Assembly (NCBI RefSeq): GCF_011082085.1
Contig: NZ_CP041063.1
Location: forward strand, 1,116,001 to 1,180,000
Direction: 5' to 3'
Source: Bacillus sp. Cs-700
Lineage (GTDB): Bacteria > Bacillota > Bacilli > Bacillales > Guptibacillaceae
DNA: 64,000 bases
Shown here: positions 25,670 to 36,893 of the stretch, in pieces
Numbering within the stretch: position 1 is the first letter of the stretch
Layout: each line of letters starts with the position of its first letter
Position numbers and translations under genes: made by a program
Notes under the pieces: generated by a model
Told to the model about the DNA's origin: nothing
Databases searched by the model: none
What the model saw: only the letters and a program-made list of their open reading frames with translations

Positions 25670-26152
25670 CTACAAAACATACACCAAAAATACGGTAATC
25701 ATGATGGCTTGCAGAACCCCTTTCATAACTGCACCACCAAGGAAACCAAGCAAAGATCCTACTCCAACTTGCACCGACTCCTTGAATGGTTTTCGATGAA
25801 TCAGCAACTCTGCTACCACTGCGCCTATAAATGGGCCAAGAATTATTCCCGCAAATGGAATGATGAACGGTCCAACTAACAAACCGATCGTACTACCCCA
25901 AATGGCAGCTTTTGATCCTCCATACTTTTTAACACCAAATAAATTACTCGCATAATCTGCCACAAATAATAAAAGGGTAAGCAATACCTGAATAACCCAG
26001 AAAGAAAACGTCATTGATCCGAAATCATAAAATACGCCATACATAATAAAGCCAACATAAATAAATAGGACCGCTGGAATGATCGGATAAATCAATCCAA
26101 CAAATGCGATAATAAATGAACCAACGATTAGACACCAAAATAGAATATCCAC
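25670..26152 (-). CDS. yqgC: DUF456 family membrane protein YqgC
   Basis: A 160-residue integral membrane protein with about four to five hydrophobic segments and glycine-rich helices (GPFIIPFAGIILGPFIGAVVAELL), matching DUF456. Function unknown. In B. subtilis yqgC lies beside sodA; here the tRNA operon separates them. The start is GTG at 26152 with GGGAG 7 nt upstream; an overlapping ATG two bases earlier is in another frame. Confidence 0.85.
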   Translation of the reverse strand: MDILFWCLIVGSFIIAFVGLIYPIIPAVLFIYVGFIMYGVFYDFGSMTFSFWVIQVLLTLLLFVADYASNLFGVKKYGGSKAAIWGSTIGLLVGPFIIPFAGIILGPFIGAVVAELLIHRKPFKESVQVGVGSLLGFLGGAVMKGVLQAIMITVFLVYVL

Positions 26153-26236
26153 ATCTTCACTCCCTCTCTAACTGTAGTCTATTTTATAATAACTAACATT
26201 TCCCTTCTATATAATATACAAAATCCCTGTGAAAAT

Positions 26237-26265
26237 AAAAAGAAGCAGAGGCAATCCTCTGCTTC
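26237..26265 (-). terminator. Terminator after the Na/Pi cotransporter gene
   Basis: Stem GAAGCAGAGG / CCTCTGCTTC with a 4-nt loop followed by TTTTTATTTT on the minus strand. Confidence 0.88.
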
Positions 26266-26271
26266 CATTGT

Positions 26272-27903
26272 TTATTCTTCTCCAATAACGGCTTCTGCGA
26301 TATTTACCGCATGATCACCAATACGCTCAAGGTTACTGATGATATCAACAAAAACGATTCCAGCACTTCCAGTACATTCTCCTTCATTTAGGCGAAGGAT
26401 ATGCTGTTTACGAAGCGTTCGTTCCATTTTGTCAATTTTATCTTCCAGTTTCACAACTTCCTGTGCCTTCGCTACATCCCATTTATCAAGTGAATCAAAG
26501 GCTTCATGAAGTGCAGAAAGGGTTAGATTGAACATTTCATCAAGGTCTTTCATGGCAACGTCAGTCATTTTTACTTTATTGCTGATTTGATAATCAACCA
26601 ATTCAACGATATTCTCCATATGATCGCCAATACGCTCGATATCACGAACAGAGTCCATTAACATACCGTGACGTGTTGACTCATCACCTGACAGAGAAGT
26701 TGCAGATAGCTGAATAAGGTAGTCTGTAATCTTAGTATCCAAATTGTTAATGGCTTCTTCATACTGAGCGGTTTTTTCTGCGCTCTTCTGACCTTTAGAT
26801 ATTAAGTAGTTGGATGCTTCCTTAACACCTTTATAAGCAAATTCACTCATTCGAATCACTTCTTCTTTAGCCTGTCCTAAAGCAACAGAAGGAGAACGCT
26901 CGATGAATACTGGATCAAGATGCTTCGGTTTATATTCTATCGTTGCATCATCACCAGGAATTATTTTCGTTACAAGATAAGCAAGTCCAGCAATGAACGG
27001 GAATTGGATCACAGTATTTGTAATGTTAAAGATCCCGTGACCAAATGCAATCGTCATTTCTGGTGTTAAGTTTAATGCATCTCTCAAGTATTCAATGAAC
27101 GGCGTGTAGGCAAATAAGAAGATCAAGAAGATCGCCGTTCCAATTAAATTAAAAATAACGTGAGTTAGTGCTGTACGTCGAGCGGCTACAGAAGCACCGA
27201 TAGAAGCAAGCACTGCTGTAATTGTTGTACCGATATTATCTCCGAAGAGAACTGGTAACGCAGCTTGGATATCCATAGCATTTTGTGAATAAAGTCCTTG
27301 TAATACACCAATTGTAGCACTAGAGCTTTGCACAATAACCGTAAATACCGTACCAATTACAACGCCTAATAGCGGGTTTGAACTCATGCTCACTGTGAGT
27401 TCTTGGAAAGCCTCAAGACTTCTAAGTGGCTTCATTCCTGTACTCATTAATTCAAGTCCAAAGAATAACGCACCAAAACCAAAAACAATTTGCCCTGCGT
27501 AATTAATTTTCTTGTTTTTAAAGAAGAAAATTAATAGAGAACCAATAGCAATGATTGGTAGAGCGTAATCTTTAATAGGAAAACCAATAATAAATGCTGT
27601 AACAGTTGTTCCAATGTTAGCTCCCATTACAACACCAATCGCTTGCTTGAGAGTCATAAATCCTGCATTAACAAGACCGACTGTTAAAACCGTTGTCCCT
27701 GAACTACTTTGGATGAGAATCGTAACAATGACCCCGGCTAGCACACCCATAAATGGGTTCGTTGTAAAGCGATCAAGAATGTCTCTTAATCGATCACCTG
27801 CAGATCGTTGAAGTCCATCTCCCATATACTTTAGTCCAAACAGGAAAATACCAAGACCTCCCACAAACTGAAAGATCATCTCCTGAACGTTGAGTTCCAT
27901 CAT
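26272..27903 (-). CDS. Na/Pi cotransporter family protein (NptA/YjbB type) with PhoU-like domain
   Basis: Sodium-dependent phosphate transporter of the SLC34-like NptA family. Two inverted membrane repeats carry the QSSS signature: ILIQSSSGTTVLTVGLVNAGFM (about residue 68) and VIVQSSSATIGVLQGLY (about 195). The GANIGTTVTA and GDNIGTTITA segments follow each. The C-terminal 220 residues are a cytoplasmic PhoU-like helical domain with two metal-site motifs (VRDIERIGDHMENI and SNLERIGDHAVNI). AAGGGG precedes tandem ATGs at 27903 and 27900. A lower-affinity phosphate route complementing Pst. Loose PhoP-like repeats are seen upstream. Confidence 0.92.
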   Translation of the reverse strand: MMELNVQEMIFQFVGGLGIFLFGLKYMGDGLQRSAGDRLRDILDRFTTNPFMGVLAGVIVTILIQSSSGTTVLTVGLVNAGFMTLKQAIGVVMGANIGTTVTAFIIGFPIKDYALPIIAIGSLLIFFFKNKKINYAGQIVFGFGALFFGLELMSTGMKPLRSLEAFQELTVSMSSNPLLGVVIGTVFTVIVQSSSATIGVLQGLYSQNAMDIQAALPVLFGDNIGTTITAVLASIGASVAARRTALTHVIFNLIGTAIFLIFLFAYTPFIEYLRDALNLTPEMTIAFGHGIFNITNTVIQFPFIAGLAYLVTKIIPGDDATIEYKPKHLDPVFIERSPSVALGQAKEEVIRMSEFAYKGVKEASNYLISKGQKSAEKTAQYEEAINNLDTKITDYLIQLSATSLSGDESTRHGMLMDSVRDIERIGDHMENIVELVDYQISNKVKMTDVAMKDLDEMFNLTLSALHEAFDSLDKWDVAKAQEVVKLEDKIDKMERTLRKQHILRLNEGECTGSAGIVFVDIISNLERIGDHAVNIAEAVIGEE

Positions 27904-28138
27904 TTCAACCCCTTGCACTCATGTTTTATTTTTTTCGACAATACTCAACAAAGTCCCTTGTCTATTATCTACATCGCTCCCCTCTTTGTAAAGAGTTAAT
28001 ATAGAATTGTAATGATATTATGATGAAATCAATTTTGTTGCAAGAAAGTTTCAGCAAGTTTATTGTTCCCATCTACTTATATAAGATAAACTGGTTTAGT
28101 GGGATTACTCTCACATACCTAGAAAGGAGATTTTTAAT

Positions 28139-28936
28139 TTGAACGTTTTTAAACAACTGTATTATAGCTTATTTTCTCCAAAAATGATGGCGCGATTCCG
28201 TTTTCAAAAACTAGGGAAACCAATATTGTATGTGTTTCTACTAATGCTACTTTCTTCTGTACCTATAGGGATTATTACCGCGGTTTCGTTTACCAATGCT
28301 TACGAAGACCTTAAAACACATATGGGAGATTTACCTGAATTCACTTTAGAAGATGGCACACTAAAAAGTGACCAAACTGAACCACTTATAAAAAAAGAAG
28401 ATGGAAACACATTTATTTTTGATGCTACAGATGAAATAAAGCCCGACGATGTTAATTCCTATGAATCGGCTATTGCGTTCCTAAAAGATCGAATTATCGT
28501 AATGGATAGTGGGTCAAGACAAGAGTTTAATTATAGTAATTTCAGTTCAATGACTTTTACAAAACAAGATGTAAATGAACTCACGCAAAATTTAGATAGC
28601 TTGCTTCCAATCTTTATCCCACTCTTAATCTTTGTCGTCTATTTATTCCAGACTGGTCTCAAATTTATCGGAATTACCGTTCTAGCGACAATCGGTTTAT
28701 TATTAAAGTCACTCGCGGGTAGAAAAGCATCTTATAAACAACTCTGGGTCCTATCGGTTTATGCCGTTACGATTCCAACTCTTTTCTTTACTATTATGGC
28801 GTTAGTAAAAACAACCGTCCCATTTGGATTTCTTCTCTATTGGTTTGTAGCCATCATGCTACTCTATCTAACCATTAAGGAAATTCCTCTTCCGAAAAAA
28901 CGTGTAACGAATGAAAGACCTAATTCACCTGAGTAA
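28139..28936 (+). CDS. yqgB: DUF1189 family membrane protein YqgB
   Basis: A 265-residue protein with one membrane segment at about residues 27-50, an acidic extracytoplasmic domain (about 51-155) and four more segments in the C-terminal third. This topology and the N-terminal FKQLYYSLFSPKMMARFRFQK fit DUF1189, whose B. subtilis member YqgB lies next to yqgC. Function unknown. The start codon is TTG at 28139, supported by AAAGGAGA. The 27904-28138 gap holds promoters of the two divergent genes and possible PhoP repeats. Confidence 0.82.
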   Translation: MNVFKQLYYSLFSPKMMARFRFQKLGKPILYVFLLMLLSSVPIGIITAVSFTNAYEDLKTHMGDLPEFTLEDGTLKSDQTEPLIKKEDGNTFIFDATDEIKPDDVNSYESAIAFLKDRIIVMDSGSRQEFNYSNFSSMTFTKQDVNELTQNLDSLLPIFIPLLIFVVYLFQTGLKFIGITVLATIGLLLKSLAGRKASYKQLWVLSVYAVTIPTLFFTIMALVKTTVPFGFLLYWFVAIMLLYLTIKEIPLPKKRVTNERPNSPE

Positions 28937-28962
28937 AAATTTTGATTATTTTATCAAATCAC

Positions 28963-28991
28963 TTGATTTCCGCTTTAAAGTAATGTAGATT
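28963..28991 (+). promoter_or_regulatory. Promoter of the met operon
   Basis: TTGATT (28963-28968) and TAGATT (28986-28991), 17-bp spacer, about 40 bp upstream of the SAM riboswitch. Consensus-based. Confidence 0.6.
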
Positions 28992-29030
28992 ATGTAAAAA
29001 GCGACACATTAAAATTCCATAAACTTTCAA

Positions 29031-29181
29031 TTCTTATCAAGAGAAGCAGAGGGACTGGCCCGAAGAAGCTTCAGCAACCACCGGATATTTTCCGGAAAGG
29101 TGCTAACTCCAGCAAGTTGAATTCAACTTGGAAGATAAGAAGAAGAGCAACCAAAGTCTTCTTCTTATAGAGGGCTTTTTT
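29031..29181 (+). ncRNA. SAM-I riboswitch (S-box) with terminator, upstream of metI
   Basis: The aptamer core AGAGGGACTGGCCCGAAGAA, GCTTCAGCAACC, the P3 hairpin CCGG...CCGG, AGGTGCTAACTCCAGCA and the P1-closing strand GGAAGATAAGAA are classical S-box elements (about 29031-29142). Downstream AAGAAGAAGA / TCTTCTTCTT forms the expression-platform stem, and the T run TTTTTTT ends it near 29181. SAM binding is expected to terminate transcription of metI-metC-yitJ-metH. Confidence 0.97.
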
Positions 29182-29214
29182 TATTGCCCTTAATTAATGA
29201 AAAGGAGATTGATT

Positions 29215-30342
29215 ATGTCAAATAACCATTACGAAACGCTACTTGTTCAACTAGGTAATAAATCAGATCCACAAACAGGCGCTGTAAATCCTCCAGTTTA
29301 TTTTTCCACTTCCTATAGGCATGAAGGAATTGGTCAATCAACAGGGTTTGATTATTCAAGAACAAAAAACCCTACTCGTTCGATTCTAGAGTCTGCAGTA
29401 AATGAACTCGAACATGGTGACCAGGGCTTCGCATTTAGTTCCGGCATGGCGGCCATCCAATCGATTATATCTTTATTTAAAACCGGAGATCATATACTCG
29501 TTTCAGATGACCTATATGGTGGCACATATCGATTATTTGCTCATGCAGAAAAGCATTTTAACTTATCATTCACCTATTTTGACAGCCAAAATATTGATAG
29601 CATCGCACCATTAATAACTCCTTCCACTAGGGCAATCTTTATCGAAAACCCTTCAAACCCCCTAATGAAGTTAACCGATATTGAAGAGATTGTGACGATT
29701 GCCAACACACACAATTTATTGTCAATCGTAGACAATACGTTATTCACTCCTCTTCTACAAAACCCACTTTTACTAGGGGCTGATATCGTTATTCATAGCG
29801 CAACGAAATACCTTGGGGGTCACAATGATGTGCTTGCAGGACTTGTCATTGCCAAAGGTGAAAAGCTCTGTGCTGAGATTGAACAATATCAAAACGGTGC
29901 TGGAGCGGTTCTTTCTCCGTTCGACTCCTGGCTCCTCATTCGAGGAATGAAGACATTATCTCTTCGACTAAAGCAACATGAGGAGAATGCTCGAGCTATC
30001 GCAACATACTTAAGAAGTCACGACGCAATATCTGACGTCTTCTATCCTGAAAAAGGCGGTATGCTGTCGTTTCGATTACAGTCTGAAGCATGGGTTGATC
30101 CATTTCTAAGGAACTTGAAACTGATTACCTTTGCGGAAAGTCTTGGAGGCGTTGAGAGCTTTATTACTTATCCAGCCACACAAACACACGCCGATATCCC
30201 AGAAAAGATCAGACTCGAAAAAGGTGTTTGTAATCGACTTCTCAGATTTTCGGTAGGAATTGAACAAATCAATGATTTAGTGAAAGATTTGGATCAAACG
30301 CTAGCAACTTTGATGGAGGATGGTGTGCGACATGACTACTAA
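29215..30342 (+). CDS. metI: Cystathionine gamma-synthase / O-acylhomoserine thiol-lyase
   Basis: PLP enzyme joining an O-acylhomoserine to cysteine (giving cystathionine) or to sulfide. The Cys/Met-metabolism PLP family is seen in SRTKNPTRSILE, FSSGMAAIQSI, DDLYGGTYR, IENPSNPLMKLTDIE, VDNTLFTP and the Schiff-base Lys in HSATKYLGGHNDVLAG (about residue 196). Length 375 aa. AAAAGGAGA supports the ATG at 29215 over the ATG at 29197, which lies upstream of that site. First in the S-box operon; the order metI-metC matches B. subtilis. Confidence 0.94.
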   Translation: MSNNHYETLLVQLGNKSDPQTGAVNPPVYFSTSYRHEGIGQSTGFDYSRTKNPTRSILESAVNELEHGDQGFAFSSGMAAIQSIISLFKTGDHILVSDDLYGGTYRLFAHAEKHFNLSFTYFDSQNIDSIAPLITPSTRAIFIENPSNPLMKLTDIEEIVTIANTHNLLSIVDNTLFTPLLQNPLLLGADIVIHSATKYLGGHNDVLAGLVIAKGEKLCAEIEQYQNGAGAVLSPFDSWLLIRGMKTLSLRLKQHEENARAIATYLRSHDAISDVFYPEKGGMLSFRLQSEAWVDPFLRNLKLITFAESLGGVESFITYPATQTHADIPEKIRLEKGVCNRLLRFSVGIEQINDLVKDLDQTLATLMEDGVRHDY

Positions 30343-31525
30343 TTCATATACATTTCAAACAAAACTTCTTCACAACGATCATAAATTTGATAAAAGCACT
30401 GGTGCTGTCAGTGTTCCAATCCAACAAGCATCTACCTTTCATCAATTGGATTTTGATCAGCCAGGAAAATATGATTATAGCCGCTCTGGTAACCCTACCC
30501 GTGAAGCTCTAGAAGAAACGATTGCAGACCTTGAAGGTGGCGTTAGGGGGTTTGCATTTGCTTCTGGTATGGCTGCTATCGCTACTTCTTTTATGCTCCT
30601 TTCACAAAATGACCATGTTTTGATTTCAGAAGATGTTTATGGCGGAACTTATCGGATGATACACGATGTTCTCTGCAGATTTGGCATTAGTCATACGTTT
30701 GTTGATATGACTGATTTAAATCAAGTTGCGAATGGGATTCAATCCAATACAAAAGTAATCTATATCGAGACACCTTCAAACCCATTGCTCAAAGTGACTG
30801 ATATTCAAGCCGTCGTTAAGTTAGCGAAAGCGAATAATTGTTTAACATTCGTTGATAACACTTTTATGACGCCTGCCCTCCAAAGACCACTGGACTTCGG
30901 CGCTGATATCGTTCTTCATAGTGCAACAAAATTTATTGCAGGACATAGCGATGTTGTTGCGGGTCTTGCCGCAGTTAAAAATGAAAAGCTGGGTGAAAAC
31001 CTTGCTTTTTTACAAAACTCTTTCGGATCCATTTTAAGTGCTCATGATTCCTGGTTAGTTCTTCGCGGATTAAAAACGTTACATTGTCGGCTCGAGCAAT
31101 CTTCAAGATCGGCTTTCAGACTAGCACACGCACTCCTTAAAGAGCCGCTTGTAGAAGAAGTTTATTATCCTGGATTCTCTTTCCACCAGGGCCATTCGAC
31201 TCACCTTTACCAGGCAGCGGGTCCTGGGGCTGTTCTTTCTTTTCGACTACCTGATGAAAACGCGGTTCGATTGTTTACAAAGAACGTGCAACTTCCAGTT
31301 TACGCTGTTAGTCTTGGTGCGGTTGAATCGATTCTTTCTTATCCAGCTAGGATGTCTCATGCATCAATGTCAGCTGCCGAACGAAACAAACGCGGGATTA
31401 CAGATGGCTTGTTACGCTTATCTGTGGGGCTTGAGAATGCCGATGATTTGCTTCAAGACTTTAAACAAGGGTTTGCTGCCATTACTAAACTTTACGCTCC
31501 TACAGCCGGAGGTGATAAAGGATGA
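30332..31525 (+). CDS. metC: Cystathionine beta-lyase
   Basis: PLP enzyme cleaving cystathionine to homocysteine, pyruvate and ammonia. Same fold as met[52 protein letters not shown] and the Lys in [16 protein letters not shown] (about residue 196). Length 397 aa from the ATG at 30332. The start overlaps metI by 11 nt; GGAGG lies 12 nt upstream, slightly far, and other in-frame starts (30320, 30323) are too close to it. The assignment of metC versus a second gamma-synthase rests on operon order. Confidence 0.9.
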   Translation: MTTNSYTFQTKLLHNDHKFDKSTGAVSVPIQQASTFHQLDFDQPGKYDYSRSGNPTREALEETIADLEGGVRGFAFASGMAAIATSFMLLSQNDHVLISEDVYGGTYRMIHDVLCRFGISHTFVDMTDLNQVANGIQSNTKVIYIETPSNPLLKVTDIQAVVKLAKANNCLTFVDNTFMTPALQRPLDFGADIVLHSATKFIAGHSDVVAGLAAVKNEKLGENLAFLQNSFGSILSAHDSWLVLRGLKTLHCRLEQSSRSAFRLAHALLKEPLVEEVYYPGFSFHQGHSTHLYQAAGPGAVLSFRLPDENAVRLFTKNVQLPVYAVSLGAVESILSYPARMSHASMSAAERNKRGITDGLLRLSVGLENADDLLQDFKQGFAAITKLYAPTAGGDKG

Positions 31526-33378
31526 GTTTACTTGAAGATCTCGAGCACAAAATTTTGATTGGTGACGGTGCGATGGGAACCCTTCTCTATTCATACGGCA
31601 TCGACCAATGTTTTGAAGCGCTTAATCTTTCACATCCGGATCAAGTATTAAATGTTCACCAAGCTTATGTTCATGCCGGTTCAGATGTGATTCAAACCAA
31701 TACGTACGGCGCGAACTATAGCAAGCTATCACGATATGGCCTTGAAGACCTAGTAAAAGAGATCAATAAAGAAGGCGTTAAACTCGCTCGAAAGGCTGCG
31801 ACAGACTCTACTTACGTTCTTGGGACAATAGGAGGAATACGAGGAATAAATACACGATCGACTCCCCTTGATGAAATTAAGCGTAGCTTTAGAGAACAGC
31901 TATATTGCCTTCTATTAGAAGGAGTCGATGGTCTTTTATTGGAAACGTATTACGATCTAGAAGAGATCATAACCGTACTTAAAATAGCTCGAAAGGAAAC
32001 GGATTTGCCTTTAATTGCACAAGTTTCCATGCATGAGCCAGGCATTTTGCAAGATGGCACTTCTCTTGCTGCTGCCTTAAATCAGATTGAGAATGCCGGA
32101 GCTGATGTAACAGGCGTTAACTGCCGACTCGGACCTTATCATATGATTCAATCATTAGAACAAGTGCCTCTCTCAGGTCGTTTTCTTTCTGCCTACCCTA
32201 ACGCAAGTTTACCTGATTATGAAGAGGGACGTCTTGTGTATCCTACGGCGCCAGACTATTTCAAACAAAGTGCAGAAGCCCTACGTCAACAAGGCGTGAG
32301 ACTTATTGGTGGTTGTTGCGGAACTACTCCTGAGCATATAGCTGCTGCCGCTAATGCACTAAAGGGCTTAAAACCTATTACAACGAAAGAAGTAACCGTT
32401 AACGAAAAAGAGGCTAGGATCATCGATTTTGAAGGAGAAAGGTTGCCTCACTTACATGAAATAGTAAAAAAACAGCGATCTGTTATCGTTGAGCTCGACC
32501 CTCCAAAGAAATTATCGATTGATAAATATCTTGAGGGGACAAAGGCGCTACAAGAAGTTGGCGTTGATGCGATTACGCTGGCTGATAACTCTCTTGCCTC
32601 ACCGCGAATTTGCAATACCGCCATGGCTTCTACGATTAAAGCTCAGCATAATGTTCGACCACTTGTTCATGTTGCCTGTCGTGATCGGAATTTAATTGGA
32701 TTACAATCCCATTTAATGGGGCTTCATACACTTGGAATTAATCAAGTACTTGCCGTAACAGGTGATCCTACTAAGATCGGTGATTTCCCTGGCGCTACTT
32801 CGGTTTACGATGTCTCATCATTTGACCTCATTCGTTTAATGAAACAATTTAATCAAGGACGTTCTTATTCTGGTAAATCACTTGGAATTAAAACATCATT
32901 TTCAATAGCAGCCGCCTTTAATCCTAATGTACGCCATCTTGATCGAGCTGTCGAACGACTTGAAAAAAAACAGCAGTGTGGTGCGGATTACTTTATAAGT
33001 CAACCCATTTACAACGAAGAACAGTTACTAGAAGTCTATGAAGCGACGAAACATTTAACTTGTCCAATTTACATTGGGATCATGCCACTTACAAGCTACC
33101 GAAATGCTGAATTTCTCCATAATGAAGTACCGGGAATTAAACTATCCGATTCCATACGCAATCATATGTTACACGCTAAAGATTCAACGCAATCAATTCA
33201 AGCAGGGCTTGCAATTGCGAAGTCGTTAATTGATGCTGCTTTTGATTTGTTTAATGGAATTTATTTGATAACGCCCTTCTTGCGTTATGAATTAACAGTA
33301 GAATTAACGCGATACATTAACGAGAAAACTCGCCTTGAAGAAGAAAGGAAGAATCGAAATGGCCTACACCTCATTTGA
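31522..33378 (+). CDS. yitJ: Bifunctional homocysteine S-methyltransferase / methylenetetrahydrofolate reductase (YitJ type)
   Basis: Two domains. The N-terminal half (about residues 1-300) is a zinc-dependent homocysteine methyltransferase ([13 protein letters not shown] start, TGVNCRLGP, and zinc ligands in [11 protein letters not shown] near 270). The C-terminal half (about 310-600) is a MetF-like TIM barrel reductase ([64 protein letters not shown]). It provides 5-methyl-THF for MetH. Length 618 aa. Overlaps metC by ATGA; GGAGGTGAT precedes the start. Confidence 0.94.
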   Translation: MSLLEDLEHKILIGDGAMGTLLYSYGIDQCFEALNLSHPDQVLNVHQAYVHAGSDVIQTNTYGANYSKLSRYGLEDLVKEINKEGVKLARKAATDSTYVLGTIGGIRGINTRSTPLDEIKRSFREQLYCLLLEGVDGLLLETYYDLEEIITVLKIARKETDLPLIAQVSMHEPGILQDGTSLAAALNQIENAGADVTGVNCRLGPYHMIQSLEQVPLSGRFLSAYPNASLPDYEEGRLVYPTAPDYFKQSAEALRQQGVRLIGGCCGTTPEHIAAAANALKGLKPITTKEVTVNEKEARIIDFEGERLPHLHEIVKKQRSVIVELDPPKKLSIDKYLEGTKALQEVGVDAITLADNSLASPRICNTAMASTIKAQHNVRPLVHVACRDRNLIGLQSHLMGLHTLGINQVLAVTGDPTKIGDFPGATSVYDVSSFDLIRLMKQFNQGRSYSGKSLGIKTSFSIAAAFNPNVRHLDRAVERLEKKQQCGADYFISQPIYNEEQLLEVYEATKHLTCPIYIGIMPLTSYRNAEFLHNEVPGIKLSDSIRNHMLHAKDSTQSIQAGLAIAKSLIDAAFDLFNGIYLITPFLRYELTVELTRYINEKTRLEEERKNRNGLHLI

Positions 33379-36300
33379 AGATCTACTTACGAAAAGGATC
33401 CTTGTTCTTGATGGAGCTATGGGAACAATGATTCAACAGGCTAATCTGACAGCTACTGATTTTGGTGGTGAAGAATATGAAGGCTGTAATGAATACTTAT
33501 CCTTAACCAGGCCAGAGCTTATCTCCTCTATCCATGAAGAGTACTTAGCTAGCGGAGCAGATATAATTGAGACGAATACCTTTGGAGCAACAGATCTTGT
33601 CTTAGATGAATATGATCTCGGTCATCTTGCCGAAAAGCTAAATTACACCTCTGCAAGGCTTGCAAATGAGGCTGCTGCTAAAATAGCTACGCCAAATAAA
33701 CCACGTTTTGTTGCAGGCGCCATGGGACCAACTACAAAAACTTTATCCGTCACGGGCGGAACGACTTTTGAAGCACTATCTAACTCATATGCCATTCAGG
33801 CTAGAGGCTTACTTAACGGAGGCGTGGATCTTCTATTAATTGAAACCAGTCAGGACCTGCTTAACGTAAAAGCTGCTTATATTGGTATTTCGAAAGTATT
33901 TCAGGAATTAGGGATGACCGTTCCTTTAATGATTTCGGGGACTATTGAACCGATGGGCACAACACTCGCTGGTCAAAGTATTGAGGCATTTTATTTATCA
34001 CTTGAACATATGAATCCAGCAGTCGTTGGCCTAAATTGTGCAACAGGACCAGAGTTTATGAGAGATCACCTCCGCTCCCTGTCTGATCTTGCCACAACTT
34101 CAGTAAGCTGCTATCCCAATGCGGGTCTCCCTGATGAAGAAGGGAATTATCACGAAACGCCTGAAAGCTTAGCAGCTAAAATTCACGGATTTGTAGAAAA
34201 AGGTTGGCTTAACGTTGTCGGTGGCTGTTGCGGAACAACTCCTGCTCATATAAAAGCCATTTCAGAAGCTATAAAAGGCCTACACCCGCGAAAAGCTCCT
34301 GCGAGTCATCCTCACGCTGTTTCTGGAATTGAACCATTTATATACGATGATAGCACTAGACCTATACTCGTTGGAGAACGTACAAATGTCATTGGATCGC
34401 GTAAGTTCAAACGTCTTATAGCAGAGGAGAAATTCGAAGAAGCGTCCGAAATTGCGCGTTCACAAGTAAAAAAAGGTGCACAGGTGATCGACATTTGCCT
34501 GGCAAATCCAGATAGTGATGAACTGAGAGATATTGAGAATTTTATGAAATATGTTGTAAATAAGGTGAAGACCCCTCTTATCATCGATTCTACTGATGAT
34601 GCAGTTATCGAAAAAGCTCTCTCTTATTCACAAGGTAAAGCGATCATTAATTCCATTAATCTTGAAGATGGCGAAGAACGCTTTGAAGCTGTCGTTCCTC
34701 TTATTCATAAGTACGGCGCTGCCATTGTGGTTGGAACAATTGACGAAACCGGCATGGCCATTACAGCAGAACGTAAGCTCGAAATCGCGAAACGCTCCCA
34801 TGACTTACTCGTTTCAAAATACGGCCTTAACGCATCTGATATTATATTTGACCCACTTGTTTTCCCAATCGGTACAGGTGATGAACAATACATTGGCTCA
34901 GCTTCCGAAACCATCGAGGGGATCAGACTCATTAAATCGCAATTGCCAGATTGTCAGACAATCCTCGGGATAAGCAACGTCTCTTTTGGTCTTCCTCCAG
35001 TAGGAAGAGAAGTATTAAACGCTGCCTACTTGTACCATTGTACAAAAGCCGGATTAGATTATGCGATCGTGAATACAGAAAAGCTGGAAAGATACGCTTC
35101 TATTTCCGATAAAGAAGTACAGCTTTCCGACGAACTTCTTTTCCAAACAAATGATCAGACATTAGCAGATTTCACTGCATTCTATCGAGGTAAAAAGAAA
35201 GAAAGTAAAGTGCAAACTTCCACGCTTACACTTCAAGAACGTCTTGCTTTATATGTTGTTGAAGGGACAAAAGAAGGACTTATACCAGATTTAGAAAAGG
35301 CCTTAATTGAATATACTTCGCCGCTTCAAATCATTAATGGACCATTAATGAAAGGAATGGCAGAGGTTGGGAAATTATTTAATGATAATCAATTAATTGT
35401 CGCAGAAGTACTTCAAAGTGCCGAAGTCATGAAAGCTTCTGTCGCTTTCCTTGAACCTCATATGGAAAAAGAAGATTCCTCAAGTTCTAAAGGAAAAGTA
35501 CTTCTAGCGACAGTAAAAGGTGATGTGCACGACATTGGCAAGAACCTGGTCGAAATTATCTTAAGTAATAATGGATTTGAAGTTGTTGACCTTGGTATTA
35601 AGGTCACTCCTACTGATCTTATTAAACAGGTTCAAGACCACCAGCCAGACTTTGTCGGTCTTTCTGGACTACTTGTAAAATCCGCTCAGCAAATGGTATT
35701 GACTGCCCAAGATATGAAGCAAGCTAAAATCTCGATACCTATTATGGTAGGTGGTGCCGCCTTATCGCGAAAATTTACTGACAATAAAATTTCAGCTGAA
35801 TATGATGGACCAGTTTTCTATGCAAAAGACGCTATGGAAGGGTTAGCCCTTTCAAACCAGTTAAGTAACGAGGAAGAAAAAAGAAAACTCGTAGAAGAAC
35901 ATACGATCAAAAAAGCTTCTTCTGAGTTGCCACCAAAACCGATTTCAAACGGGGGGGCAGCCATTGCCATTAAACCAGTTTCTACTGTATCGACTGATGT
36001 ACGAGTTTATCAACCGTACGATCTAGAGTCTCATATTTTAAGAAACTACTCGGTTGCACACATCGAACCATACATCAACATGCAAATGCTAATCGGTCAT
36101 CATCTGGGTCTTAAAGGAAAAGTATCTAGACTACTTTCAGAAAAAAACAAGAAAGCCGTACATTTAAAAGAAGTGGTGGATCACCTTTTAACACGAGCCA
36201 AGATTGAAAGTTGGATACAACCTTCAGCTAAATATCAGTTCTTCCCAGCACAATCTAATGGAAATGATGTTATCATTTACTCTCCTAATGATCATCAAAC

Positions 36301-36802
36301 GATCATTGAACGATTTTCATTTCCTCGTCAACAAAAAGAACCTTTCTTGTGTCTTGCCGATTACCTTCGTTCAGTATCTAGTGGCGAGATGGACTATGTT
36401 GGATTTTTTGCAGTTACAGCAGGAAAAGGCATTCGAGAACGTTCAGTAGAGTTAAAAAATCAAGGGAGTTATCTCGAAAGTCATGCTTTACAAGCCCTTG
36501 CGCTTGAAACTGCTGAAGGACTTGCCGAACATGTTCATCAATTGATGCGGGATAAATGGGGGTTCCCTGACCCAACGGATTTTACAATGCAAAATCGCTT
36601 TTCGGCTAAATACCAGGGGCAGCGGTTTTCTTTTGGCTACCCCGCTTGCCCTGAGCTAGACGACCAGAAAAAACTTTTTAAACTTATCCATCCTGAAGAT
36701 ATTGGAGTAGAACTCACAGATGGATGTATGATGGAACCAGAAGCATCTGTTACTGCGATGGTTTTCGCGCACCCTGAAGGAAGATACTTTAATGTTTTAT
36801 AA
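33359..36802 (+). CDS. metH: Cobalamin-dependent methionine synthase
   Basis: Full-length MetH of about 1147 aa with the four expected modules: homocysteine domain ([14 protein letters not shown]; zinc ligands in [11 protein letters not shown], about residue 300), folate/pterin-binding domain ([16 protein letters not shown], about 340, to [13 protein letters not shown]), B12 cap and Rossmann domain ([21 protein letters not shown] with the cobalt-ligating His near 725; [10 protein letters not shown]) and a C-terminal SAM reactivation domain ([15 protein letters not shown]). Transfers the methyl group of 5-methyl-THF to homocysteine. AAAGGAAG supports the ATG at 33359, inside the yitJ end (20-nt overlap). 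Last gene of the S-box operon. Confidence 0.96.
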   Translation: MAYTSFEDLLTKRILVLDGAMGTMIQQANLTATDFGGEEYEGCNEYLSLTRPELISSIHEEYLASGADIIETNTFGATDLVLDEYDLGHLAEKLNYTSARLANEAAAKIATPNKPRFVAGAMGPTTKTLSVTGGTTFEALSNSYAIQARGLLNGGVDLLLIETSQDLLNVKAAYIGISKVFQELGMTVPLMISGTIEPMGTTLAGQSIEAFYLSLEHMNPAVVGLNCATGPEFMRDHLRSLSDLATTSVSCYPNAGLPDEEGNYHETPESLAAKIHGFVEKGWLNVVGGCCGTTPAHIKAISEAIKGLHPRKAPASHPHAVSGIEPFIYDDSTRPILVGERTNVIGSRKFKRLIAEEKFEEASEIARSQVKKGAQVIDICLANPDSDELRDIENFMKYVVNKVKTPLIIDSTDDAVIEKALSYSQGKAIINSINLEDGEERFEAVVPLIHKYGAAIVVGTIDETGMAITAERKLEIAKRSHDLLVSKYGLNASDIIFDPLVFPIGTGDEQYIGSASETIEGIRLIKSQLPDCQTILGISNVSFGLPPVGREVLNAAYLYHCTKAGLDYAIVNTEKLERYASISDKEVQLSDELLFQTNDQTLADFTAFYRGKKKESKVQTSTLTLQERLALYVVEGTKEGLIPDLEKALIEYTSPLQIINGPLMKGMAEVGKLFNDNQLIVAEVLQSAEVMKASVAFLEPHMEKEDSSSSKGKVLLATVKGDVHDIGKNLVEIILSNNGFEVVDLGIKVTPTDLIKQVQDHQPDFVGLSGLLVKSAQQMVLTAQDMKQAKISIPIMVGGAALSRKFTDNKISAEYDGPVFYAKDAMEGLALSNQLSNEEEKRKLVEEHTIKKASSELPPKPISNGGAAIAIKPVSTVSTDVRVYQPYDLESHILRNYSVAHIEPYINMQMLIGHHLGLKGKVSRLLSEKNKKAVHLKEVVDHLLTRAKIESWIQPSAKYQFFPAQSNGNDVIIYSPNDHQTIIERFSFPRQQKEPFLCLADYLRSVSSGEMDYVGFFAVTAGKGIRERSVELKNQGSYLESHALQALALETAEGLAEHVHQLMRDKWGFPDPTDFTMQNRFSAKYQGQRFSFGYPACPELDDQKKLFKLIHPEDIGVELTDGCMMEPEASVTAMVFAHPEGRYFNVL

Positions 36803-36845
36803 GACGTGAAAAAGAGGAGCCTGGGCTCCTCTTTTTCACGTCTTA
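36802..36845. terminator. Bidirectional terminator between metH and sirC
   Basis: A 21-bp perfect inverted repeat (AAGACGTGAAAAAGAGGAGCC and its complement) with a 2-nt centre lies between convergent operons. The internal A and T tracts allow a shorter GAGGAGCC/GGCTCCTC stem followed by TTTTT in both directions. Confidence 0.8.
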
Positions 36846-36893
36846 TATCATAATTAATACCATCCCGACAGCGCATGTATGTATAAGTCTAGA

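Noticed and set aside
36802-36845. Long palindrome as protein-binding or recombination site
   Set aside because: Its position between convergent operons and A/T-flanked GC stem fit a bidirectional terminator.
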